Shown: piece after piece, positions 1 to 11,098 of the stretch
Position numbering within the stretch: the first letter of the stretch is position 1
Layout: each line of letters starts with the position of its first letter
DNA from: Symsagittifera roscoffensis
Lineage: Eukaryota > Xenacoelomorpha > Acoela > Convolutidae
Direction of reading: 5' to 3'
Length of the DNA: 37,370 nucleotides
Assembly (NCBI RefSeq): GCF_963678635.1
Contig: NW_026971387.1
Location: 10,001-47,370, forward strand
Translations under genes and position numbers: made by a program
Notes under the pieces: model-generated
Told to the model about the DNA's origin: nothing
The model's input: only the letters and a program-made list of their open reading frames with translations
Database searches by the model: none

Positions 1-987
1 TTCTAGCTGTGTATAATTGTCTAGAATTTATATAGCTGTTCCTTTAATTACTTTTTACAACCTATTTTTTTAATGCTATGTCTGTGTATTTGTTTGTTTT
101 TAAGTAATTAGATTGTTGTCTGTATGTACAAATGGTAATTCGTCTATTATGCTTAACAAAACAACTTGAAACTTATAGCTGCTCGTTGAAAATTAGCTTA
201 TGTTTAAACACTGAAATGTTTCTGTAACTGAGTTGTCTACAAGGATGTACAGTATAGCACTAGAAATTATGCATTTAAAAACACATGTGTGTGTTTGAGC
301 ATAAATTTTACTTGTACTTTTTGTGTTAATGTTCATGTACAGAAGTTTGTATCATGTAAGTTTATCTGTTTAGAAGTGTAACAAAAATTTAATTATAACG
401 ATAACTCGAATCATTCTAATTTTGATTCCGGATTTGTCAAGTAATTCTAGAAAAAATCACTGAATCAATTCATATGCGACGTGTGTAATACATGCTGCAT
501 GTATGCTTCTCTGAACTAGTTATTCATTTTGTACAAGAGCATCATGACCGTAAAACGTCTTCTTTGCGAGGCAAATTTTTGAGCCGTTTTTCAAAATAAG
601 CATTTTTTCTAGAAGAAATAAATTTTGATTTCTGTGTTAATTCTGTTTTTTGAACTATCCATAAATGACTCATAAGTTGCAAATTGTGGATAACTTAGTA
701 CAGACTAATTTTGTTCATTGTGGAAATCTCCGTGCAAATTGTGGATAACTTAGTAAAGACTAATTTTGTTCAGTGTATTGTTTTTTGTTTTTTATCAAGA
801 TTTGAAAATTTTTGCTGTTTGGAATTTCCATTAATCACAAAAAGTTATGAAACCAGATAAAAAACTGCAACTCAACTGTCACAACGAAGCAGCCCAAAAC
901 GCAAAAGAGACTTCAATGTTTTTCACATAGGCTTCAAGTGTTGCAGAGATTGTTCCACTCTGGTCAATCTTTTTTCTTTGGGTGCAG
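1..987. other. AT-rich non-coding DNA
   Basis: No coding frame is convincing here. Apart from the 55-bp tandem pair at 679-772 I see only AT-rich single-copy-looking sequence. The last 20 bases (TC/T-rich, ending in TGCAG at 983-987) could be a 3' splice site for the candidate exon that follows. Confidence 0.5.
679..772. repeat. 55-bp direct tandem pair
   Basis: The segment beginning GCAAATTGTGGATAACTTAG occurs at 679 and again at 734, a period of 55 bp. The two copies agree over about 39 bp with one difference. No function is visible. Confidence 0.85.
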
Positions 988-1160
988 TTGAAGTTTCTCC
1001 TCATCTGTTTTCGGGTGTCTGCTCACTGCATCAAAGACTTACTGGAGGCGAAGTAACAGGAGTCGAAGTATCTGCAAATGAGGTAAAAGGAGGTGGAACT
1101 GGTCACTCCATTCCCCAGACAGACTCCAGCCTCTCAATTTCCTGGAGAGATCTAAATTGA
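988..1160 (+). CDS. Candidate terminal exon of a host gene (unrecognised)
   Basis: An open frame of about 57 codons follows a plausible 3' splice site (T-rich tract, then TGCAG ending at 987) and ends with TGA at 1158-1160. It is richer in G+C than its surroundings, and the predicted peptide is Gly/Ser/Val-rich with a mixed, protein-like composition. The first codon would be split (phase 1), with two bases in this exon. No domain is recognised. I see no upstream exon in the window, so the start of the gene would lie to the left. It could also be a chance open frame; only the splice-site context and composition favour an exon. Confidence 0.33.
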
Positions 1161-1566
1161 TTATCTGATGGAGGAACGCACTCACAAAACCACTTGAACA
1201 GCAATTCGATTACCATTATTTTGGCTGTACCCGCTGAATCAGAAAATAATTTCCGTTATTAAAAGTTAATTCTTCTCTGATACGCTTTCAAACCAAATTT
1301 TAAATGATTTAGGAATTTAATTGGAACAACTGTATGATCTATACTAATCCAATCATGATTGTTTGGTTTCAATTGTTGTCTTTTGATGACTAGAAAATCT
1401 CCGTGAAAAGTTTTATAAAAAAAATCATGCGTTCATAAGGGGAATCAAGCAAAAGTTTTACAAGAACTTTAAAATTCACTAGCATGAAATAACAGAGCGA
1501 AAATACTTGAGTTAAACGGGATAAGATAAAAAACTAAGTGAATCAAATGCTTGTTTGCAGGCGCAT
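1161..1566. other. AT-rich non-coding DNA
   Basis: I see no gene, RNA or repeat here. Confidence 0.5.
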
Positions 1567-2140
1567 TGCTTCTGTGTTAAATACCAAGAATTATAAACAA
1601 AATTGCCTTTATATGTATTGTTCAGTACAGTCCAGTTCTTTGTCTAAACTTTAACCCTATTAACTATTGCACATAAAAGTTTGGCTTTAAACAAATTTGC
1701 GCCATGTATATCTGGTCTTCAGCGGCTAATCTGTTATGTAGTTGTTTGTTTCCATGTGTACAACATAAATTTCTGATTTGATATAGATAACAGTTGCAAA
1801 AATTCAAAAAAAGCCAAAGTGAAATCCTTTACAATTCAACCTGATATAAAGTGCTTCTGTGTTAAATAGCAAGAGTTATAAATAAAATAGTCTTTATAGA
1901 TATTGTTCAGTACAATCCAGGATCATGCTTTGTCTAAATTTTGATCCTTTTAACTTTTGTATATAAAACTTAACTTTAAACAAATTTGAGCCATGTATAT
2001 CTGGTCTTCAGCGGCTAATCTATTATGTAGGTTTTCATTTCCATTTGTTCAACATAAATTTCTGATTTGATATAGATAAAATTACACAAATTCAAAAAAT
2101 TTCCAAATTGAAATACTCTACAATTCAACCTGATATAAAG
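1567..2140. repeat. 285-bp tandem duplication
   Basis: Two head-to-tail units at 1567-1851 and 1852-2140 both start TGCTTCTGTGTTAAATA and end TTCAACCTGATATAAAG. They share long blocks, such as CATGTATATCTGGTCTTCAG, and differ by scattered substitutions and small indels. Neither unit has a coding frame. It is an old local tandem duplication. Confidence 0.93.
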
Positions 2141-2697
2141 TTGCGGGCTTTGGTTATTTGCTGAGAAAAAAATGGGCTTAGGCGACGTTGTGTCTGATAC
2201 GTGTGAGTAAATGTGTTTTGGTTATTGTGTTTAGATGTGTTTATATTTTCAGTAATATAACAATAGATAGGAGAGTAGTTATAACTCAACCTAGCTGTGG
2301 CTCCAGACTCGTTAGGAAAATCTCGAGAAATCTACTATGTGCTATATACTATATTCAAAATGGATAATACATCACAGCTTTTTAACAAACTAAAAAATTT
2401 ATTACTTAATTGTATTGTGAGCAGCTTGTGATGGAATTTCCACAAAACCAATAAATTGGTGAAAAAAATTTTCAGTTTTTTTATATATACATGATTTTTA
2501 TATTTAGATAGATCTACTGAGATTCTTATAAAAATTAAATGCAGTTTTAGATCTACTGAGATGCTTACAAAATTTGAATGTATTTTTAGATAATAAATTG
2601 TATTACCGACAAAATGAGTGCTCAGTTTCTAAACCGTTAAAATTGTAATCATTTAGTATACATCATTGCTTATTATTTTTTTATTAATATTTATATT
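2141..2697. other. AT-rich non-coding DNA
   Basis: A short motif, AGATCTACTGAGATnCTTA, is repeated near 2512 and 2551. I see nothing else that can be named. No homologue of the 3777 gene lies here in opposite orientation, so the palindrome to the right is not a duplication of the whole gene. Confidence 0.5.
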
Positions 2698-3759
2698 AAA
2701 AGATTTCAAAATTTTCCAAGAAAATAGCCAGAAAGAATTCTAGAATGATCTAGAAATTTTTTTGACGATAACAAAAACTTTCGTTGACCAAAACAAAAAT
2801 TCAAAATCAAACATGCACAGCACCTATATGAAAAAATTTTAAGTTGTTTAAATTGTAACCAATTTTTCAAGTAATTGTTAAACTTTGTAGGCTAAGAAAA
2901 CGATTAGCTCGAATACATTCTAGTTAATTGTTATGCGCAATACCACCACATACATAACAGTGTAACTTGCCCTGACAGTTTTCAAGCCGACTGTGAAAAA
3001 AATGAATACAAGTTGGCTAAGTATTATCTTTGACCAAATTGAACCAAACGATTTTATGGGTACATGCATTTGTATCAGTTTCATGCAAATAAAAGTTTGC
3101 GTTACAAACTCTGCAAGAGTATTTCCAGCTGAGAATAAATGGTAGTAAATACCGAGTGCAACGGGTCGAAAGTATAATAAACATAAGTTTTGCTGCTGCT
3201 GCTGCTGCTCTTTTCCGCACCCTTGTATAAAAGAGCAGCAGCAGCAAAACTTATGTTTATTATACTTTCGACCCGTTGCACTCGGTATTTACTACCATTT
3301 ATTCTCAACTGAAAAAACTCTTGCAGAGTTTGTAACGCAAATTTGTATTTGCATGTAACTGATACAAATGCATGTACCCATAAAATCGTTTGGTTAAATT
3401 TGTTCAAAGATAATACTTAGCCAACTTGTATTCAGTTTTTTTCACACTCGGCTTGAAAACTGTCAGGGCAAGATATACTGGTATGAATGTGGTGGTATTG
3501 CGCATAACAAGTATCTAGAATGTATTCGAGCTAATCGTTTTCTTAGCCTACAAAGTTCACCAATTACTTGAAAAATTGATTACAATTTAAAACAACTTGA
3601 AATTTTTTCATATATTTGCTGTGCATGTCTGATTTTGAATTTTTGTTTTGGTCAACGAAAGTTTTTGTTATCGTCGAAAAAATTTCTAGATCATTCTAGA
3701 ATTCTTTCTGGCTATTTTCGTCTCAGCTGAAAAATCATTGGAAAATTTTGAAATCTTTT
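2698..3759. repeat. 1.06-kb near-perfect palindrome (long hairpin)
   Basis: The left arm (2698-3214) is the reverse complement of the right arm (3229-3759), leaving a loop of only 14 bp at 3215-3228. By eye the arms agree at roughly 93% of positions. The main difference is an insertion of about 17 bp in the right arm near 3719-3737. The arms carry six CTG units (left) against four CAG units (right) next to the loop. Open frames on either strand here mirror each other and are by-products of the symmetry. A transcript across it would fold into a stem of about 510 bp. It could be a foldback-type element, an inverted duplication, or a source of hairpin RNA. The right arm ends 17 bp before the ATG of the next gene, so it would overlap that gene's promoter or 5' UTR. 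Confidence 0.96.
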
Positions 3760-3776
3760 GAAAAGTAACTCTTTAA

Positions 3777-4258
3777 ATGAGCTGCAGAAATCCTAACAAT
3801 GACGGTTGTATGGCTAATGATACCCAAAGTTATACAGAAATTTTTTCAAATGAGAACTCGAATGATTCAGGTTACTGGTCAGACTATCAGGAGACTCCAA
3901 AAATGTACGGAAAAAACTATTACCCATCAGAATTTTTGTGCAATTCATGTTACGCAGAGTGTCAAAAGGTGAGTGTTTTTTTTTCAAAAATGAGTGGAGT
4001 TTAAACCAATTTCAGTGTAATTTTAAATCAAATTATATGTAAATCTCAATTTTTTCTATTTTCATTGTGTTTTAGTGTGAAGAATACGCAAAAATGTACG
4101 AGCCTAAAATTATATCAAAAGAATCAATTCATCTTTTCACTCCCAATTTCTGTCCGGTCGACTGGACCAAAATCAAGATTGCCGCAAAGGAGAAAACAAA
4201 TCTCCCAGCACGCCTGAGAAAAAACTTGAAATGTCTTTGGCCAGAAAATTGTTTTTAA
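3777..4258 (+). CDS. Small two-exon Cys-rich protein, 124 aa (unrecognised)
   Basis: Exon 1 (3777-3968, 64 codons) begins at an ATG directly preceded in frame by TAA, so this is the first Met of the frame. It ends at CAAAAG|GTGAGT. A 107-bp intron (3969-4075) ends in a T-rich tract and TTTTAG. Exon 2 (4076-4258) continues in phase 0 for 60 codons to TAA, and AATAAA overlaps the stop at 4258-4263. The peptide is acidic and Asn/Ser/Tyr-rich at the N-terminus. Across the exon junction it has a Cys cluster, C-x2-C-x3-C-x2-C, then a basic C-terminal third ending in CLWPENCF. The Cys cluster resembles a metal-binding knuckle, but I recognise no family and assign no function. Two exons joining in one frame with consensus splice sites make a real gene likely. 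The 5' region consists of the long palindrome. Confidence 0.72.
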
Positions 4259-4263
4259 ATAAA
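4258..4263 (+). promoter_or_regulatory. Polyadenylation signal of the 3777 gene
   Basis: AATAAA overlaps the TAA stop. A very short 3' UTR is implied. Confidence 0.5.
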
Positions 4264-4344
4264 TCCACTAACAAATATTTGAGTTCAAACTTCAAAAGCC
4301 ATTTTTATGAGTAGGCATTAGTTTAGAAATTTTGTCAGTTCACT

Positions 4345-4690
4345 GTTTTTAAAAACTAGACCCAAAATGAAATATATTTTTAGACTTGCAAACCGTCAGC
4401 CAGGCTAAAAGTTTTAAACGAATGAAAATTTACTTAACTTTGAGTTAAGTGTGCGATTCCAAATTTGATTTTTTTCTGATTTCATTTGGTGAAAGATTTT
4501 TTCAGCTGTCGTCTGAAATCTATCAAGGGGTATACAAAAAACTTTTTGGTCATCGTTCATATGTGTGATTTATTTAAGAAATCTTACTTAAGACAATAAT
4601 TGAAACCATAATAAAACATGTTAGAAAGTTTTTAGTTATTATGTTTTCAGACAAAACAGAAATATTAAACAAATCATCAACAGCATTACT
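4345..4690. repeat. Module P, first copy
   Basis: AT-rich module beginning near AAAAACTAGACCCAAAATGA and containing the marker GACTTGCAAACCGTCAGCCA. It runs straight into module X where other copies continue into Q. The same start is seen at about 9465. Non-coding. Confidence 0.8.
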
Positions 4691-4711
4691 TATTTGAGTT
4701 TTCTTGTTAGT

Positions 4712-4836
4712 GTCCACAAAAGTGAAAACAGATTGATTATAATCAATTAAAAATGGAATGTAATATTACTATTTTTCGAGGCAACAAAATCCTTTTATCA
4801 TCCATTATAATCGATTTTTTTTTCACTTTTGTGGAC
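4712..4836. repeat. 125-bp hairpin, MITE-like, in module X copy 1
   Basis: The ends GTCCACAAAAGTGAAAA and TTTTCACTTTTGTGGAC are perfect inverted repeats. The pairing extends inward through ATTATAATC / GATTATAAT-like words, so most of the unit can fold. It recurs at the same place in the other X copies. Confidence 0.8.
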
Positions 4837-5064
4837 CTTGGCAATGAAACTAAATTAAAATCGATTTTTTCCCTTTTACAGAGATGCAAACTTCAACGCA
4901 TATAGAGTGTTTTCTACGTTTTAAACTAAAGTTGGTTAAGTTGGTTACTTGTCGTTCAATTTAGTTTTTTTTCTGCCTAATCTTGATATTTTGGTTACTT
5001 TTTAATGTTACTCAAAAACCGAATTTTGTTCCTTACAACATTTTGTGTTAATTTTACATACTTT

Positions 5065-5212
5065 GGGGGGGTTTCAGTGGTGGGGTGTGAGTTAGGTAGG
5101 GGAGGGGATGTGTTCAGGTGGCGAAGGGGAGTTCAGTGGGGGAAGAGAGCAAAGACTCAAACATCAGGGGGATTGAAGGGGAGCAAAAGGGCAAACGTTA
5201 GGGGGGGGGGGG
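5065..5212 (+). other. G-rich island, copy 1
   Basis: About 150 bp with many runs of 3 to 12 G on the + strand (7 G at 5065-5071, 12 G at 5201-5212) in otherwise AT-rich DNA. Four or more close G-runs would allow G-quadruplex folding. Confidence 0.75.
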
Positions 5213-5799
5213 AAGCTTAACGGAATCTTTTTGCAGTTTAAGTTTATGTTTAGAAATGGATTAGGCCGTACACTTGCTTTGCAAAGTTTCCGCTTAACTC
5301 TTCTGCTAAATGCAGAATCTCTTGCAAATTTTTGCACGAGGCGCGAAAGAAAAATAAAGTGGAAAAAAATATTTTAATGTGATTTCCCACTTATGATATA
5401 TCCGATTATAAGAGATTCCAAATCAATTGTAATGCATTTTGTTTTGGCGAGAAAAAAAAGATTTAATTTCATTTTTAGTCCAATTTTATTGTCTGAACCA
5501 ATTTCATTGTCTGGGAATCTATTATATTTACAACTCTTTAGACCACGAAAATCCATTATAATTGATTTGTTTTCATTTTTCTTAAATGCGGGAGTGTGTT
5601 CAAAGACCAAACTGTATGTACCTGTTAAAAATAAGTTCTTTTTGGTTTTACTGTTATTTGATCTGTAACGTTTCAACTAAAAGTAACAGTTATTTTATGG
5701 TCTCGGTACGGAAATAGTACACCTCATTACAAAGTATCACCAGTGTTTGTTTCGTTGGAGACTGTTCACAATTTTCAAACAAAAGTTTATGCTAGCACT

Positions 5800-6180
5800 C
5801 TTACTTAAGATGATGAATAAAATCAGAATCATATAAGATAGAACGTTTTTTGTAATTAGGTTTTCAGATAAAACAACGGTATTAAACTAATCATCAACAA
5901 AACTACTCTTTCAATTATGGAAAACAATGCTAGTCATATGTTTTCATGTATGAAAAAATGTTTATCAAAATGATTGCTTATGAAACTCGGTACTAATGGA
6001 CTTATGTTTAATTGGTTGATAAAAATTATTTCAGATGTGGAAATTGTATGATAAAACATTTCAGTCAACCCGGGTAGCTTTTGATTCTGTTGCGTTATTT
6101 TAACGCTCACTGGGGGCGGCGAGTGGTGTAACTAGAGAAATTAGTTTTTATTCGTAGATCCAAAGCTTGTAGTAATCCTG
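5800..6180. repeat. P-tail plus module Q, copy 1
   Basis: It starts CTTACTTAAGATGATGAATA (the right part of P) and passes into Q with GTCAACCCGGGTAGCTTTTG at about 6065 and AACGCTCACTGGGGGCGGCG near 6101. Non-coding. Confidence 0.8.
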
Positions 6181-6356
6181 AGATATCAGATCATAAGATA
6201 TTATGAGAGATTAAAGGAGATTTTTGGAAAAATTTTAATGAATTATTTTTGATTACAGTTTGTTATAATGTCAGGAAAAATATTATGATTATTATTATTG
6301 TCTATACATTGCTTAAACATCCAAACTTGGTGACTGATTCAAAATGTTTTGCATCG

Positions 6357-7165
6357 GGCATTTCCTAGGTGTTAAGTTGGAAAAAAAATCTTTCTTTTTT
6401 TAACCTATAAAATGACTGACAATTTGTTCTGTTCAAAACTTGTTCGTAGGTTCGAAACATACGCGATGGCATCACAAGACAAATTCTGAGAGAGAAAACA
6501 CAAAAATTAGGCCAAATCGTATTGTCTTGCTCAGAAAAAAAAAGAAAGATTTTAAAAACGATACCCATATTAACATATGTTTTCAGATTTGCAAACCATC
6601 AGCCAGGTCAAAAATTTTGTACGAATGAAAATTTTTTTAACTTGGAGTTAATTGTGCGATTCCGAATTTGAATTTTTTCTGATTTTATTTGGTGAAAAAT
6701 TATTTCAGATGTCGACTAAAATCTAGCAAGGGATATACAAATTTTTACGGTTTTTGTTCATATGTTGTGTCAGAGATTTAAGAACTCTTACTTAAGATGA
6801 TAAATAAAATCAGAATTATACAAGATAGAAAGTTTTTTGTTATTATGTTTTCAGACAAAACAAGAATAATAAACTAATCATCAACAAAACTACTCTTTCA
6901 ATTTTGGAAAACAATGCTAGTCATATGTTTTCATGTATGAAAAAATGTTTATCAAAGTGGTTGCTTATGAAACTCGGTACTAATGGACTTATGTTTAATT
7001 GGTTGATAAAAAATATTTCAGATGTGGAAATTGTATGATAAAACATTTCAGTCAACCCGGGTAGCTTTTGATTCTGTTGCGCAGTTTTAACGCTAACTGG
7101 GGATGGCGAGTGGTGTAACTGTAGAAATTAGTTTATGTTCACGGATCCAAAGCTTGTAGTATTCC
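6357..7165. repeat. R-P-Q cassette, copy 1
   Basis: R (6357-6555, with ACGCGATGGCATCACAAGAC), P (6560-6886) and Q (6887-7165) lie in the order also seen at 9263 and 10254. The copies are diverged by substitutions and indels. No gene. Confidence 0.82.
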
Positions 7166-7267
7166 TATCATATCAGCAGTTTTATAAATTTTGAGTGCTA
7201 AATGAGTTCAAATGATTTTTTTTCGTGGAGTGACCCGCATTGGAATTCCATGATTTAATTTTTAATG

Positions 7268-8377
7268 TATTTGAGTTTTCTTGTTAGTGTCCACAAAAGT
7301 GAAAACAGATTGATTATAATCAATTAAAAATGGAATGTAATATTACTATTTTTCGAGGCAACAAAATCCTTTTATCATCCATTATAATCGATTTTTTTTT
7401 CACTTTTGTCGACCTTGGCAATGAAACTAAATTAAAATCGATTTTTTCCCTTTTACAGAGATGCAAACTTCAACGCATATAGAGTGTTTTCTACGTTTTA
7501 AACTAAAGTTGGTTAAGTTGGTTACTTGTCGTTCAATTTAGTTTTTTTCTGCCTAATCTTGATATTTTGGTTACTTTTTAAGGTTACTCAAAAACCGAAT
7601 TTTGTTCCTTACAACATTTTGTGTTAATTTTACATACTTTGGGGGGGGGTTTCAGTGGTGGGGCGTGAGTTAGGTAGGGGAGGGGATGTGTTCAGGTGGC
7701 AAAGGGGAGTTCAGTGGGGGAAGAGAGCAAAGACTCAAACATCAGGGGGATTGAAGGGGAGCAAAAGGGCAAACGTTAGGGGGGGGGGAAGCTTAACGGA
7801 ATCTTTTTGCAGTTTAAGTTTATGTTTAGAAATGGATTAGGCCGTACACTCGCTTTGCAAAGTTTCCGCTTAACTCTTCTGCTAAATGCAGAATCTCTTG
7901 CAAATTTTTGCACGAGGCGCGAAAGAAAAATAAAGTGGAAAAAAAATATTTTAATGTGATTTCCCACTTATGATATATCCGATTATAAGAGATTCCAAAT
8001 CAATTGTAATGCATTTTGTTTTGGCGAGAAAAAAAAAGATTTAATTTCATTTTTAGTCCAATTTTATTGTCTGAACCAATTTCATTGTCTGGGAATCTAT
8101 TATATTTACAATTCTTTAGACCACGAAAATCCATTATAATTGATTTGTTTTCATTTTTCTTAAATGCGGGAGTGTGTTCAAAGACCAAACTGTATGTACC
8201 TGTTAAAAATAAGTTCTTTTTGGTTTTACTGTTATTTGATCTGTAACGTTTCAACTAAAAGTAACAGTTATTTTATGGTCTCGGTACGGAAATAGTACAC
8301 CTCATTACAAAGTATCACCAGTGTTTGTTTCGTTGGAGACTGTTCACAATTTTCAAACAAAAGTTTATGCTAGCACT
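7268..8377. repeat. Module X, copy 2
   Basis: Nearly identical to copy 1 across 1.1 kb, with a few substitutions and homopolymer length changes. It contains the hairpin (7289-7413, one mismatch in the terminal repeat) and the G-rich island (7641-7788). The high similarity implies recent duplication or gene conversion with copy 1. Confidence 0.9.
7641..7788 (+). other. G-rich island, copy 2
   Basis: Same island as in copy 1, with runs of 9 and 10 G at its borders. Confidence 0.75.
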
Positions 8378-8755
8378 CTTACTTAAGATGATGAATAAAA
8401 TCAGAATCATATAAGATAGAACGTTTTTTGTAATTAGGTTTTCAGATAAAACAACGGTATTAAACTAATCATCAACAAAACTACTCTTTCAATTATGGAA
8501 AACAATGCTAGTCATATGTTTTCATGTATGAAAAAATGTTTATCAAAATGGTTGCTTATGGAACTCTGTACTTATGGACTTATGTTTAATTGGTTGACAA
8601 GAAACTTTTCAGATGTCGAAAGTGTTTGATAAAACATTTTAGTCAACCCGGGTAGCTTTTGATTCCGTTGCGCTATTTTAACGCTCACTGGGGGGCGGTG
8701 AGTGGTGTAACTGTAGAAATTAGTTTTTATTCACAGATCCAAAGCTTGTGCAATC
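8378..8755. repeat. P-tail plus module Q, copy 2
   Basis: Same join as after X copy 1, with GTCAACCCGGGTAGCTTTTG near 8642. It matches 5800-6180 closely at first and then diverges. Confidence 0.8.
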
Positions 8756-9262
8756 ATAAAATATCAGGTTTTCAGTAAAGTTATAATCAACTACATTTGA
8801 TTACAATTTATTATAATGTCAGGAAACATGTTATCATTATAATGGACTATAACTTGCTTAAACATCCAAACTTGGCGCTTATAAATAATTAAAATTTTTC
8901 TAAAAGTACTATTATAACTGTAATAAAGTCGATTAGTTTCTCTTTTTACTGAGTTCAGATGTGCTCTTAAATTTCAAGCATTAGTTTTGAAAGAAAGATT
9001 TCAACAGAACTGGCCTCCACGCAAACAACTTTTTGACACGCTGTTACATAAATTGAATCTATGGATAAAAGCTTAATGATGGAACAATTTTATCAGAATT
9101 TTCAAATTTGCTGCAACGACTCTTAGAAACAGTTTTATGTTGAATTATCTGCGCTGTTGTCTTCTGGACAATGAAAAATTGTATCAAAAATTGAATGAAA
9201 AAATGCATCTCTTTTTTTTCTATTTGTAAAGCTGTATGAGCTGCGAAAAATTTTTCGCATTT
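8756..9262. other. Unique spacer in the repeat array
   Basis: The first part resembles the spacer after 6180 (TTTGATTACAATTTATTATA, then a stretch ending AACATCCAAACTTGG). The part from about 8880 is not seen elsewhere in the window. No gene seen. Confidence 0.55.
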
Positions 9263-10075
9263 GTCATTTTCTAGGTTTCAAAATGGAAAAAAAATCTTTC
9301 GAATTTTAAACCTATAAAATGACTGACATTTTGTTCTGTTCAAAACTTGCTCGTAAGTTCAAAATATACGCGATGGCATCACAAGACAAACTCTGAGAGA
9401 GGAAACGCAAAATTTAGGCCAAATCATATTGTCTCGCTCAGAAAAAAAAACATGAAAGGTTTTTAAAAACTAGACCCAAAATGAGGTATATTTTTAGACT
9501 TGCAAACCGTCAGCCAGGCTAAACTTTTTGAACGAATGAAAATTTACTTAACTTTGAGTTAAGTGTGCGATTCCATATTTGATTTTTTTCTGATTTCATT
9601 TGGTGAAAGATTTTTTCAGCTGTCGTCTGAAATCTATCAAGGGGTGTACAAAAACCTTACGGTCATCGTTCATATGTGTGATTTATTTAAGAAATCTTAC
9701 TTAAGACAATAATTGACACCATAATAATACATGTTAGAAAAATTTTAGTTATTATGATTTCAGACAAAACAGAAATATTAATCAAATCATCAACAGCGTT
9801 ACTTTTTCAATTATGGAAGAAAAGCTATTCAAAACTTTTTTCATGAATAAAAAACTGTTTGTCAAAATGGTTGCTTATGAAACTCGGTACTAATGGACTT
9901 ATGTTTAATTGGTTGACAAGAAATATTTTAGATGTGGATACTGTAAGATAAAACATTTCAGTCAACCCGGGTAGCTTTTGATTCTGTTGCGTTATTTTAA
10001 CGCTCACTGGGGGCGGCGAGTGGTGTATCTAGAGAAATTAGTTTTTATTCACAGATCCAAAGCTTGTAGTAATCC
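9263..10075. repeat. R-P-Q cassette, copy 2
   Basis: R begins near TTTTCTAGGTTTCAAAATGG. P begins at about 9465 with the same left end as 4345, and Q holds GTCAACCCGGGTAGCTTTTG near 9961. This P is the closest partner of the first P copy. Confidence 0.82.
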
Positions 10076-10253
10076 TGAGATATCATATCATAAGAGATTA
10101 TGAGAGATTAAAGGAGATTTTCGGAAAAATTTTAATGAATTATATTTGATTACAGTTTGTTATGATGTCAGGAAAAATATTATTATCATAATGGACTATA
10201 AATTGCTTAAACATCCAAACTTGGTGACTGATTCAAAATATTTTGCTTCAGGC

Positions 10254-10995
10254 ATTTCCTAGGTTTTAAGTTGGAAAAAAAATCTTTCTTTTTTTAACCT
10301 ATAAAATGACTGACAATTTGTTCTGTTCAAAACTTGTTCGTAGGTTCGAAACATACGCGATGGCATCACAAGTCAAATTCTGAGAGAAAACACAAAATTT
10401 AGGCCAAATCGTATTGTGTTGCTCAGAAAAAAAATATGAAAGATTTTAAAAACGATAACCAAATTGACATACGAATTTGTACGAATGAAAATTTTTTTAA
10501 CTTGGAGTTAATTGTGCGATTCCGAATTTGAATTTTTTCTGATTTTATTTGGTGAAAAATTATTTCAGCTGTCGACTAAAATCTAGCAAGGGATATACAA
10601 ATTTTTACGGTTTTTGTTCATATGTGTCATATTTTTGTGTCATATTTTTGTTCATATTGTTCATATAAGATGGAAAGTTTTTTGCTATTATGTTTTCAGA
10701 CAAAACAAAAATATTAAACTAATCATCAACAAAACTACTCTTTCACTTATGGAAAACAATGCTAAAACAATGCTAAAGTGAAAAAATGTTTATCAAAATG
10801 GTTGCCTATGAAACTCGGTACTAATGGACTTATGTTTAATTGATTGACAAGAAACTTATCAGATGTGGAAATTGTATAATAAAACACTTTAGTCAACCCT
10901 GATTCTGTTGCGCTGTTTTAACGCTAACTGGGGATGGCGAGTGGTGTAAGTGTAGAAATTAGGTTATGTTCACAGATCCAAAGCTTGTAGTAATC
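10254..10995. repeat. R-P-Q cassette, copy 3
   Basis: A shortened copy. P lacks the AAACCGTCAGCC part near 10460. It has a small local repeat, TCATATTTTTGTGTCATATT, at 10626-10645, and Q lacks the CGGGTAGCTTTT segment near 10900. Confidence 0.78.
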
Positions 10996-11098
10996 CTATG
11001 ATATCAGCAGTTATATAATTTTTGAGTGCTAAATGAGGTCATATGATTTTTTTTCGTGGAGTGACCCGCATTGGAGTTCCACGAATTAATTTTTAATG

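Larger units (their letters stand above)
4691..5799. repeat. Module X, copy 1
   Basis: A 1.1-kb module running from TATTTGAGTTTTCTTGTTAG to GTTTATGCTAGCACT. It holds a 125-bp hairpin (4712-4836), a G-rich island (5065-5212) and an AT-rich right half with several ATTATAATYGATT-like words. Copy 2 (7268-8377) is nearly identical; copy 3 (11099-12210) is more diverged. Open frames over the G-rich part and the right half appear on both strands and show no protein-like constraint, so I do not call genes. Confidence 0.9.

Noticed and set aside
1567-2140. CRISPR-like array
   Set aside because: Only two long units with no spacers, in a eukaryotic context.
3017-3407. Overlapping minus-strand open frames of 76 and 101 codons
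   Set aside because: They lie inside the palindrome and mirror each other across its centre; poly-Ala/Ser runs come from the CTG/CAG repeat.
5005-5220. Gly/Arg-rich frames over the G-rich island
   Set aside because: The peptide comes from G-runs; homopolymer length differs between X copies and shifts the frame.
5374-5676. 100-codon minus frame and 91-codon plus frame, repeated at 8000-8254 and 11831-12038
   Set aside because: They occur on both strands of module X, are AT-rich low-information peptides, and break in the diverged copy.
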